Shown in pieces: positions 4,889 to 11,178 of a stretch of 11,178 nucleotides of DNA. The position numbers were made by a program, and so were the translations under genes. The number at the start of each line of letters is the position of its first letter. Positions within the stretch are counted from its first letter, which is position 1. Source of the stretch: Spirochaetales bacterium UBA4629. GTDB taxonomy: Bacteria > Spirochaetota > Spirochaetia > Sphaerochaetales > Sphaerochaetaceae. The notes under the pieces are model-generated. The model was given only the letters and a program-made list of their open reading frames with translations. It ran no database searches and had not been told where the DNA came from. The stretch is taken from positions 1-11,178 of the forward strand of contig DHMZ01000007.1 of NCBI GenBank assembly GCA_002406055.1, in the 5' to 3' direction.

Positions 4889-7858
4889 ATGTCTATTTTT
4901 ACTGTTAACGGAATAAAATATGAATCATTAGAAAACAAGAGCCTACTTCGTTTTCTCAGAGACAATCTAAGACTAACATCTGTTAAAGATGGATGCTCTG
5001 AAGGCGCATGTGGAACTTGCACCGTCTTAATTGACGGAGAAGCAGAAAAAGCTTGTACATTTACAACAGATATTCTAAATGGTAAGAGCATAATAACAGT
5101 TGAAGGATTAAGCGAGAGAGAAAAAGAGGTATACACCTACGCTTTTGGTGAAGCTGGAGCTGTTCAATGTGGCTTCTGTATTCCAGGAATGGTTATTGCT
5201 TCAAAAGCTCTTTTAGATAAGAACCTCAATCCAACAGAAGAAGAAATTAGACATGCTATAAGAAATAACATTTGTCGATGTACTGGCTATGTAAAAATTG
5301 TTAAAGCAATTGAGCTTAGTGCTGCAATTTTTCGAGGCGATAAACAAATAGAAAAAGAGCCTATAAAGTGGAAAATTGGCGGGAGAGTACATCGCACAGA
5401 TGTAAAAGAAAAGGTCTTGGGAAGTGGCATATACCCTGATGATTTATATGTTGAAGGTATGCTTCATGCTTCTTGCTTAAGAAGTAAATATCCAAGAGCT
5501 AAAGTAATTAAGATAGACACATCCAAAGCAGAAAAATGTGACAAGATTGTAAGGATTTTCACGGCAAAGGATGTTCCTGGTTCAAAGACTGTTGGCCATA
5601 TTGTTAAAGATTGGGAAGCTTTTATAGCAGAAGGTGAGATAACAAGGTTCTTAGGAGACCCTATCTGCTTAATTGTCGGAGAAGATAGAGAATCGATTGA
5701 AAAAGCTAAAGCCTTGATAGACGTTACGTATGAAGTTCTTGACTATGTATCATCACCCCAAGACGCTGCAAAAGAAGGCGCACCTCTTGTCCATGAAAAC
5801 TGTAAAGGCAATCTGGCAAGTGAGAAACACGTTAGTAGAGGAGATGCTGAAAACGCAATAAAAAATAGCGACTATGTTTATACATCTCACTTCTCTACCC
5901 CTTTCACAGAACATGCCTTTTTGGAGCCTGAATGCGCCCTCTCTATTCCATATAATGATGGAGTAAGAATTTATTCGACAGATCAAGGCGTATATGATAC
6001 ACAACGAGAAACAGCTCCTTTCTTGGGTCTACCTTTTGAGAAAGTTGAAGTATACAACTGTCTAGTTGGTGGAGGCTTTGGTGGAAAAGAGGATGTTACA
6101 GTTCAACATCTATCTGCGCTTGCAGCATATCTTCTGAAAAGACCTGTAAAAATGAAGCTTACAAGAGAAGAAAGCTTGCTTTTCCATCCTAAAAGGCACC
6201 CAATGGAGATGGATTTTACCGTTGGATGCGATAAAAACGGAAAAATAATGGGAATTAAAGCTCGCGTTATTGCAGATACTGGCGCCTACCAATCTCTCTG
6301 TGGCCCTGTCTTAGAGCGTGCATGTACACATGCATCTGGTCCATATAATTATCAAAATTTTAAGATAGACGGCTATGCTTATTATACAAACAATCCACCA
6401 GCTGGAGCTTTCAGAGGCTTTGGTGTTACTCAAACCTGTTTTGCCATCGAAAGCATGCTCAATAAGCTTGCAAAAATGATTGGCATAAGCGAGTGGGATA
6501 TTAGATACATTAATGCTATTAGACCTGGTGAAGTTCTTCCTAATGGGCAAATTGCTGATCCTTCTACAGGCTTAGTCGAAACATTGCTAAGCGTCAAAGA
6601 AAAGTACGATAGTGCTAAGATAAAGGGCATTGCGTGTGCAATGAAGAATGCAGGCGTTGGAGTCGGCCTAGCAGACTGGGGAAGAGTAAGATTAAAGATT
6701 GAGAATAGTAAAGTCGTAATACATTGCGCTGGTTCTTGTATTGGCCAAGGCCTTTGGACGGTTTTAAAGATGATAGTAGCCTCGATAACAGGACTTGATG
6801 AAGATAAAATAGAGGTCAGAAAGGCCAACACTCATGATCCAGATAGTGGTACTACAAGTGGAAGTAGACATACAACTGTAACAGGAGAAGCTTGTAGAAG
6901 AGCATCTCTTTTACTAAAAGATGCACTACAAGAAAAGAGCCTAGAGGATCTTAATGGTGAAGAATACTATGCAGAATACTTAGCAAAAACAGATAAGCTT
7001 GGTTCTCCACTACCCCATCCAGTAAGCCATGTTGCTTATGGATATGGTACACAGCTATGTATTCTGAATGAGGACGGAACTATCAAAGAAATGGTTGCTT
7101 CCCATGATGTAGGAAAAGCAATTAACCCAACAAACGTTGAAGGCCAAATTGAAGGCGGAGTTGTAATGGGAATGGGTTATGCTCTTAAGGAAAGATACAG
7201 AGTAATTAACTGCAAGCCAATTGAAAAATACGGCTCCTTAGGGCTCTTTAGATCTGATGAATTACCTCATATCGAATCTATTATTATCGAAAAGGATGGA
7301 CTTTCTATTGCAAATGGAGCTATAGGGCTCGGAGAGATTACTTCTATTCCAACTGCGCCTTGTATTAGTAATGCTTACTTTAACTACGATGGTGTTTTTA
7401 GAACAAGTCTTCCAATAGAAAATACTCCATATGAAATAAAAAAGAGCGAACAAAAGTATTTAAAGAAAGGCAAAAGACTCTTTATTAATACTACACGTTG
7501 TATTGGCTGTTTAGAGTGCGTTCGAACATGCTCTGAAACATTTTATAAGAAAAAAGACAGATGCTTTGCCGCACTTAGAGTTGTCAAGAAAAATGGAGAA
7601 TGGAAGCCTGAAGTCTGCATTCAGTGTGGTAAATGTGCAAAAGTATGCGAGAGCGGAGCCATAAAACAAAACAAAGCTGGGATATGGATTATCGACAAGC
7701 GTCTTTGTACAGGTTGTAAAAAATGCCAAGAAGTATGTCCATTCTCTGTTATGATCAGTGATGAGTTAAACGGAAAAACAACGAAGTGTATTGCCTGTGG
7801 AAAATGTGTTACTTCTTGTCCAATGGATGTACTGCAGATAGCACTTCCTCTTGAGTGA
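4889..7858 (+). CDS. Molybdenum hydroxylase (xanthine dehydrogenase/aldehyde oxidoreductase family) fused to a four-cluster ferredoxin module
   Basis: 989-residue molybdenum-cofactor hydroxylase, likely acting on a purine or an aldehyde. Domains: plant-type [2Fe-2S] ferredoxin (C36, C41, C44, C56); helical [2Fe-2S] domain (C94, C97, C129, C131); then the molybdopterin-binding hammerhead and catalytic domains, about 160-850. The latter contain GGGFGGKED (394-402), the FRGFGVTQ segment (508-515), GQGLW (619-623) and GLGE with the catalytic Glu816. The tail, 855-989, carries four CxxCxxCxxxC motifs (first Cys 871, 910, 940, 967). The usual FAD domain is absent and no flavoprotein gene is adjacent. 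The core resembles Desulfovibrio aldehyde oxidoreductase and the predicted selenium-dependent molybdenum hydroxylases; selenium use cannot be judged here. GAGG eight bases upstream supports the start. It has its own promoter and structured leader. Its 3' end overlaps the convergent exonuclease gene by 50 bp. Substrate and electron acceptor are unknown. Confidence 0.93.
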   Translation: MSIFTVNGIKYESLENKSLLRFLRDNLRLTSVKDGCSEGACGTCTVLIDGEAEKACTFTTDILNGKSIITVEGLSEREKEVYTYAFGEAGAVQCGFCIPGMVIASKALLDKNLNPTEEEIRHAIRNNICRCTGYVKIVKAIELSAAIFRGDKQIEKEPIKWKIGGRVHRTDVKEKVLGSGIYPDDLYVEGMLHASCLRSKYPRAKVIKIDTSKAEKCDKIVRIFTAKDVPGSKTVGHIVKDWEAFIAEGEITRFLGDPICLIVGEDRESIEKAKALIDVTYEVLDYVSSPQDAAKEGAPLVHENCKGNLASEKHVSRGDAENAIKNSDYVYTSHFSTPFTEHAFLEPECALSIPYNDGVRIYSTDQGVYDTQRETAPFLGLPFEKVEVYNCLVGGGFGGKEDVTVQHLSALAAYLLKRPVKMKLTREESLLFHPKRHPMEMDFTVGCDKNGKIMGIKARVIADTGAYQSLCGPVLERACTHASGPYNYQNFKIDGYAYYTNNPPAGAFRGFGVTQTCFAIESMLNKLAKMIGISEWDIRYINAIRPGEVLPNGQIADPSTGLVETLLSVKEKYDSAKIKGIACAMKNAGVGVGLADWGRVRLKIENSKVVIHCAGSCIGQGLWTVLKMIVASITGLDEDKIEVRKANTHDPDSGTTSGSRHTTVTGEACRRASLLLKDALQEKSLEDLNGEEYYAEYLAKTDKLGSPLPHPVSHVAYGYGTQLCILNEDGTIKEMVASHDVGKAINPTNVEGQIEGGVVMGMGYALKERYRVINCKPIEKYGSLGLFRSDELPHIESIIIEKDGLSIANGAIGLGEITSIPTAPCISNAYFNYDGVFRTSLPIENTPYEIKKSEQKYLKKGKRLFINTTRCIGCLECVRTCSETFYKKKDRCFAALRVVKKNGEWKPEVCIQCGKCAKVCESGAIKQNKAGIWIIDKRLCTGCKKCQEVCPFSVMISDELNGKTTKCIACGKCVTSCPMDVLQIALPLE

Positions 7859-8690
7859 CGCTCCAAAGAGAATCCTCAATCATTTTACGAAAACGCTGTG
7901 GCTCATTCTTAATTCGATATGCTAACTCTTCTCTATCTTTAGGGGGATTAAGAGATAGAGAGAGAAGAGTTTTCTTAGAAAGAACCCTCTCCGCAGGAAC
8001 ATTAAAGCGTTTAGCTATCTTGTCACGCTGAGTGAAATATGCTTTGAGATTTCTCTTCTCTTCCCTTTTCATTTTTTTATATGGCCCAACGTTTTTCCAA
8101 CCTGGCTTAGGCTCTTTGATAATAGTAGCTTTAACCATCTCCTTCTTAACGCTTTCTTCTAGACCATGTTCTTTTATTTCTCTATCCAAAACATCTTTCA
8201 AACTGAATAGATATTTAACATCCAACAAGGCGTAATTTATAAGAGCAATATCTAATGGACGAACTAGCCAATTAGCTGTCTGATTTTTCTTTTTATTTAT
8301 GTTTATTTCAACATTTAAAAATTCTTTAATTAAGCTAACAAGATTTCCGTCAAAGCCTAAAAGCTTAGCCAGCACTCTTACATCGAAGATGTTTTCAATC
8401 TTCATTTTGTACTTTTTGTAAATAAGTGAGCCATCCCCTTGATAAGCAAACCAAATCTTTTGGTTAGGAAGACTTAAAAACCTCTTTATCCCCTTCTCTG
8501 TTACCATTGGAGAGCGTACATCGATAATAAAGAATCTTTCTTTATCAAAAATTTGAATCAAACAAAGATGCTCGCCATAAATGTGGAGGTTATATTCACA
8601 TTCAAAATCAATAGCAAGAGCCCTTTCTTCTCCCCAAGCTAAGCATTGTTTCTCGATTTTTTCATCACTATCTAAGGTTGTGTATATCAT
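7809..8690 (-). CDS. rnd: RNase D-type 3'-5' exonuclease with HRDC-like tail
   Basis: 293-residue DEDDy exonuclease, probably trimming 3' ends of tRNA or other structured RNA in the cytosol. Motif I is AIDFE (D28, E30). Motif II is the Asp in QGDGSLI (D86), followed by the conserved IFDVRVLAKLLG (D103). Motif III is YALLDVKYL (Y153, D157), the RNase D spacing. Residues about 205-285 look like a single HRDC-type helical domain (FTQRDKIAKRFNVPAERVLS). The protein is shorter than classical RNase D (about 370), consistent with lacking a second HRDC. Its ATG shares a base with the stop of the upstream WYL gene (TAATG), so translation is probably coupled; an AAAGG lies within that gene's last codons. 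The 3' end overlaps the hydroxylase gene tail to tail. An unknown DEDD nuclease role cannot be excluded. Confidence 0.87.
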   Translation of the reverse strand: MIYTTLDSDEKIEKQCLAWGEERALAIDFECEYNLHIYGEHLCLIQIFDKERFFIIDVRSPMVTEKGIKRFLSLPNQKIWFAYQGDGSLIYKKYKMKIENIFDVRVLAKLLGFDGNLVSLIKEFLNVEININKKKNQTANWLVRPLDIALINYALLDVKYLFSLKDVLDREIKEHGLEESVKKEMVKATIIKEPKPGWKNVGPYKKMKREEKRNLKAYFTQRDKIAKRFNVPAERVLSKKTLLSLSLNPPKDREELAYRIKNEPQRFRKMIEDSLWSVTQEEVLSAVHPLDKK

Positions 8691-9628
8691 TATATTAGAC
8701 CTTTCTGTCTCTTAAGACAGTCGGAGATAATTCCATTGTAGCGCTCGACAAATTCTTTTGGCTCAATTGGCTCCGAATTAGGTGCAAAGGAGAGCATCTT
8801 CCCCATAACTTCAACATCGCTGACAGCTGGAACAGACAATTCATAACTCTCCTTATCTATCCACTTGCCCTTTTGCTCTGAATGCCATATTTGATTTGAG
8901 ACAATATTAGCAGCTATGCCATAAAAATGCATTTTATACCATTTAGGTATCTCCTTATTGGAAGAATAGATGCCGTAGCTTCCTTCACTTTTAGCAAGTT
9001 TTTCCTTATCAAAGACAAAATGCCTATCTGTATTTGTTACAGAAATAATACGAGAAAGGGAGTATGTTCTTATATTTTTATACTCTGTTTCTGCTCTTAA
9101 ATACCAAATTTGAGAGTAGTTTATTAGGACCATTGGATTGATATCTATTTGAGTTTCTTTGCCTTGAGCATTCATATATTTTAGATTAACAATCCGTCTT
9201 TCCTTAATTGCGCTGACAAGCGTTGCAAAGACCATGTAGTTAACCTTTTCAAGAGCAGTATACATATATCTAACAGGTTTACTGTCTCTATCTTCAGATT
9301 CATCTATACCTTCAAACTGGTCTTTAAGAGGGTTGGTAGCTGCTCTAGACAAAGCTTCAGCAATGGTAGAATTTACGAAGGCCTCATTTAGCTTTGGCTT
9401 ATCACCTTTGTAGACATAGTAGTTTTTGCCACCCTCTCTGACAAATTCAATTGTGCTGAGTCTATCTAAATAACCAATATCTGTTAGACGCTCACGGATA
9501 AATTCAATATCACGACGAAACTCTCTGTTTGATATCTCATATTTCTCTTTTATATAGTTATAATTAAGCCTTCCATCATCAAGACAGAGGACATTAATCA
9601 TATCCATAATCCTTTCAAGTCTACTCAT
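8690..9628 (-). CDS. WYL-domain transcriptional regulator
   Basis: 312-residue regulator. Residues 1-60 form a winged helix-turn-helix (MSRLERIMDMINVL start, then REFRRDIEFIRERL as the recognition region). The middle is a linker, and about 130-205 is the WYL domain with the signature QIWYLRAE (W175, Y176, L177) and the following RTYSLSRIISV strand. The C-terminal 230-305 matches the WCX extension (EPKEFVERYNGIISDCL). WYL domains bind nucleic acids or nucleotide ligands and control DNA-damage, defence and catabolic genes; the ligand here is unknown. It is the first gene of a two-gene unit with the RNase D homologue (1-base overlap). The start at 9628 matches family N-termini but has no Shine-Dalgarno; the promoter position implies a leaderless message. 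Confidence 0.9.
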   Translation of the reverse strand: MSRLERIMDMINVLCLDDGRLNYNYIKEKYEISNREFRRDIEFIRERLTDIGYLDRLSTIEFVREGGKNYYVYKGDKPKLNEAFVNSTIAEALSRAATNPLKDQFEGIDESEDRDSKPVRYMYTALEKVNYMVFATLVSAIKERRIVNLKYMNAQGKETQIDINPMVLINYSQIWYLRAETEYKNIRTYSLSRIISVTNTDRHFVFDKEKLAKSEGSYGIYSSNKEIPKWYKMHFYGIAANIVSNQIWHSEQKGKWIDKESYELSVPAVSDVEVMGKMLSFAPNSEPIEPKEFVERYNGIISDCLKRQKGLI

Positions 9629-9634
9629 TCTTTT

Positions 9635-9663
9635 ATTTTAACATAGATAGCCTCTTAGGTAAA
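9635..9663 (-). promoter_or_regulatory. Promoter of the WYL/RNase D unit, apparently leaderless
   Basis: On the minus strand: TTTACC (-35, 9663-9658), a 17-base spacer ending in TGT (extended -10 TG), and TAAAAT (-10, 9640-9635). Six bases separate the -10 from the ATG at 9628, so transcription should start at or next to the first codon. The absence of any ribosome binding site agrees with this. Confidence 0.55.
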
Positions 9664-9680
9664 AAAAGAAGCATTCTTTT
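9661..9680 (-). terminator. Second terminator-like hairpin downstream of the tnpB remnant
   Basis: On the minus strand: AAAAGAA, triloop TGC, TTCTTTT with the T run continuing (9680 to 9661). It follows the stronger hairpin at 9694-9726 and together they would insulate the WYL promoter from upstream transcription. The stem has only one G-C pair, so it is weak. Confidence 0.4.
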
Positions 9681-9693
9681 AATTACTATTCAT

Positions 9694-9726
9694 AAAAAAA
9701 GGACCTTGCACTACACTACAAAGTCC
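9694..9726 (-). terminator. Strong rho-independent terminator after the tnpB remnant
   Basis: On the minus strand, GGACTTTG (9726-9719) pairs with CAAGGTCC (9708-9701): eight pairs including one G-U, a 10-base loop, then seven T's (9700-9694). It starts nine bases after the fragment's stop codon, at the place of the element's right end. It may be both a terminator and the 3' end structure of the element. Confidence 0.7.
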
Positions 9727-9735
9727 CACTGTGAA

Positions 9736-9948
9736 CTACCTCATCCTAGCAGAAGCTTGAGGGTAAGGCTTCCAGTTTCCTTCTATCGCTAGATAGCTTT
9801 CCGAGTCTGCTCTGTCGCGCCTTTTGACAGCAGAGTCTAACGCTCTCTCCACTGGAGTACTCGTGCGTTCCACACAAGTGCAGGTTATTTTTCCTAAACC
9901 TGCAAGTAGGATTGTTTTTGCAGCCTTTACGTCGTGGTCTTCACCCAT
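9736..9948 (-). pseudogene. TnpB (IS605 OrfB) C-terminal fragment
   Basis: The 70-codon remnant starts MGEDHDVKAAKTILLAGLGK. This matches the TnpB signature D-x-D-V-N-A-A-x-N-I-L that carries the last RuvC catalytic Asp. Next comes TSTPVERALDS, the conserved STPVE-type tail of TnpB proteins, and the ending PYPQASARMR is like the QEAS/QAS ends of the family. Intact TnpB is about 370-400 residues, so roughly 80% is missing, including the zinc finger and the first two RuvC motifs. No ribosome binding site precedes the ATG, and a TTG at 9966 also opens the frame. It cannot be an active nuclease. Identification rests on remembered family motifs. Confidence 0.72.
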
Positions 9949-10016
9949 ACTTATATTATAGCACAAAAATGTTATAATTAGAAAAACATGTCATTTAATC
10001 GACATCGTGTAAACGC

Positions 10017-10057
10017 AATTCATCCCACCACCTATAGAGGTGGGGGTATTCTTGCTC
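10017..10057 (+). repeat. IS200/IS605-type subterminal hairpin
   Basis: CCC-A-CCACCT and AGGTGGGGG form a nine-pair stem with one bulged A and an ATAG loop. It is flanked by an internal loop and outer arms GCAA/TTGC. The pattern ATTCATCCC..GGGGGTATTCTTGC is what I recall for hairpin ends of IS200/IS605 and TnpB elements. Its orientation relative to the tnpB fragment is opposite to that expected for a right end, so it may be the left end or the end of a second copy. Confidence 0.55.
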
Positions 10058-10064
10058 ACGATTT

Positions 10065-10087
10065 GATAAAAAACTACCTTTTTTATC
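10065..10087 (-). terminator. Terminator-like inverted repeat overlapping the asd stop
   Basis: GATAAAAAA and TTTTTTATC are perfect 9-bp arms around a five-base loop (10074-10078). The asd stop codon (10083-10085) lies in the first arm. The stem is almost entirely A-T and has no extra T run, so it is a weak, possibly bidirectional terminator. Confidence 0.4.
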
Positions 10088-11105
10088 TTAAGCCAAAGCG
10101 CGATACGAATGCTTCTGCATTCTGGATTGAACCGCCTGCTGCGCCCTTAACAATGTTGTTAACAAGGAGACAGAAGCCAATCTTATTATTCTTCTTTCTA
10201 AGTCTGCCTGTATAAACAACCATTCCCTTTGGATTGCCCCAGAAAGCATACTTAGGCTGAGGGAATGTAGACTCTGCTGAATATACAACAGGCTGAGTTG
10301 GTGTAGAAGGAAGATCTGTAGCCTCTTTGAAATCTGCCCAAGCTTTGATTATATCCTCACACTCAACATCCTCTTCTGTTTCAAGCCATACTGTCTCTAA
10401 GTGTCCAAACATTACAGGTACACGAACAGTGAAAGCATAAACATCAGGATCAATTGAGAGAATCTTCTTTATTTCTCTATCAATCTTCTCTTCTTCTCCT
10501 TTAATGAAAGGAATACAGTTATCTGTAATATCGAAAGAAGAAAGTCCAGGATAACCTGCACCAGAAACACTTTGGTAGCTATTAATTGTAATGCTCTTTA
10601 TTCCAAACTTTCTTAGAGGAGCTAAAGCCATAGCAAGACCTGTTGTGACGCAGTTTGCATTTGTAACACAGAAACCTGTCTGAGGGTATCCCTGTTCTCT
10701 AATAAGGTCTAGCTGCTCAATATTTGTCTCTGGAATAAGGATTGGAACATCTCTGTCATAACGCATTGCTGCAGCATTTGAGAAAACATAGAAGCCATTA
10801 GCTCTTAGCTGTGGCTCTGCTTCACGAGCAACCTCTGCAGGGAGAGCGGAGAATACAATTTTTACCCCTTCTTCTAGCATAGCATCATGGTTAAACTCTT
10901 TTATCTCTAAGTTCTTAATCTGCTCTGGCATTTCAAAAGGCATAACCCAATGAACTGTTTCTGAATACTTCATTCCAACTCTTGCTGCAGAAGCAGTTAC
11001 ATAGCTAAGTTCAAACCAAGGATGATCAGAGAGCATCCACATAAAAACCTGTCCAACAGCACCAGTTGCACCTAAAACAGCAACTTTAATTTTCTTGTTG
11101 TCCAT
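10083..11105 (-). CDS. asd: Aspartate-semialdehyde dehydrogenase, archaeal/eukaryal type
   Basis: NADP-dependent enzyme converting L-4-aspartyl phosphate to L-aspartate 4-semialdehyde, the branch point to lysine/diaminopimelate, threonine and methionine; cytosolic tetramer or dimer. The 340 residues include the Rossmann motif LGATGAVGQ (11-19), the SNAAAMRYD segment (109-117), NANCVTTGLA with catalytic C152, SGAGYPGLSS (181-190), RVPVMFGHLE with catalytic-base candidate H235, and GAAGGSIQNAEAF (321-333). The insertion pattern and NANC/GHLE spacing place it with the archaeal and fungal group rather than the proteobacterial form. GGAGG six bases before the ATG fixes the start, and a promoter lies just upstream, so it starts a transcript. 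Downstream lies only the IS remnant, so it appears monocistronic. Confidence 0.96.
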   Translation of the reverse strand: MDNKKIKVAVLGATGAVGQVFMWMLSDHPWFELSYVTASAARVGMKYSETVHWVMPFEMPEQIKNLEIKEFNHDAMLEEGVKIVFSALPAEVAREAEPQLRANGFYVFSNAAAMRYDRDVPILIPETNIEQLDLIREQGYPQTGFCVTNANCVTTGLAMALAPLRKFGIKSITINSYQSVSGAGYPGLSSFDITDNCIPFIKGEEEKIDREIKKILSIDPDVYAFTVRVPVMFGHLETVWLETEEDVECEDIIKAWADFKEATDLPSTPTQPVVYSAESTFPQPKYAFWGNPKGMVVYTGRLRKKNNKIGFCLLVNNIVKGAAGGSIQNAEAFVSRFGLR

Positions 11106-11138
11106 TTTAACCCTCCACTAGAAGAAAAAATTAGGGTA

Positions 11139-11167
11139 AATATATCTGATGCAAAGAGAAAGTACAA
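11139..11167 (-). promoter_or_regulatory. Promoter of asd
   Basis: On the minus strand: TTGTAC (-35, 11167-11162; 3/6), a 17-base spacer, and TATATT (-10, 11144-11139; 5/6). Transcription would start near 11132, leaving a leader of about 27 bases with the GGAGG site. No long regulatory leader (lysine or threonine riboswitch/attenuator) fits in that space. Confidence 0.5.
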
Positions 11168-11178
11168 TATGAAAACGT

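Larger units (their letters stand above)
9690..10063. mobile_element. Decayed, internally deleted IS200/IS605-type (TnpB) element
   Basis: The 454-bp gap between the WYL gene and asd contains a TnpB C-terminal fragment (minus), divergent TATAAT boxes (9955-9960 minus, 9973-9978 plus), a small inverted repeat ATGTC/GACAT (9988-9992, 10001-10005), and a bulged GC-rich hairpin (10017-10057) typical of the subterminal hairpins of this family. The tnpA gene and most of tnpB are missing. The simplest reading is an IS that lost its interior, now non-autonomous. Exact ends are not determined: these elements make no target duplication and have no terminal inverted repeats, so the limits given are approximate. 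Confidence 0.6.

Noticed and set aside
5753..7866. Several minus-strand frames (60-133 codons) inside the molybdenum hydroxylase gene
   Set aside because: They are antisense shadows: no ribosome sites, no recognisable motifs, and the plus-strand gene is unambiguous.
9661..10087. CRISPR array or tandem repeat in the long intergenic region
   Set aside because: The hairpins there are all different and do not recur at regular spacing; IS-derived structure explains them better.
9988..10215. Plus-strand 75-codon frame running from the IS remnant into asd antisense
   Set aside because: It crosses the IS hairpin and then reads antisense through the asd 3' end; no ribosome site and no family resemblance.

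Overview
The window comes from an AT-rich bacterial chromosome using the standard code (TGA is a real stop in two genes) with strong GGAGG-type ribosome binding sites. The gene content is a BspA-like leucine-rich-repeat lipoprotein, an oleate hydratase, a molybdenum hydroxylase packed with iron-sulfur clusters and an archaeal/eukaryal-type aspartate-semialdehyde dehydrogenase. It suggests a host-associated anaerobe, perhaps a gut or oral spirochaete or low-GC Firmicute. The lineage is inference; no rRNA or tRNA is present to fix it.

Left part (1-4113, all minus strand): an LRR surface lipoprotein whose signal peptide is knocked out of frame at two adjacent poly-T tracts; oleate hydratase (ohyA); and, directly upstream of it, a DhaS-like TetR regulator. 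A TGATAA-N11-TTATCA palindrome lies in the gap between regulator and hydratase. The pair looks like a self-contained response to unsaturated fatty acids.

Middle (4249-7858, plus strand): a dCMP deaminase very similar to eukaryotic DCTD, with its own terminator. Next come a GC-rich structured leader with a terminator-like hairpin and a 989-residue fused molybdenum hydroxylase. This enzyme has two N-terminal [2Fe-2S] motifs, the molybdopterin domains and four C-terminal [4Fe-4S] motifs, and no FAD domain. It ends in a 50-bp tail-to-tail overlap with the next gene.

Right part (7809-11178, minus strand): a two-gene unit of a WYL-domain regulator and an RNase D-type exonuclease (TAATG stop/start overlap). 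The 454-bp gap 9629-10082 holds a decayed IS200/IS605-type (TnpB) element: the last ~70 codons of tnpB, two hairpin/T-run terminators, and a typical IS-end hairpin. Last is asd with a recognisable promoter at the window edge.

The most interesting items are the multi-cluster molybdenum hydroxylase with its uncharacterised leader RNA, the possible phase-variable lipoprotein, and the TnpB remnant that keeps the part of the element from which guide RNAs normally arise.
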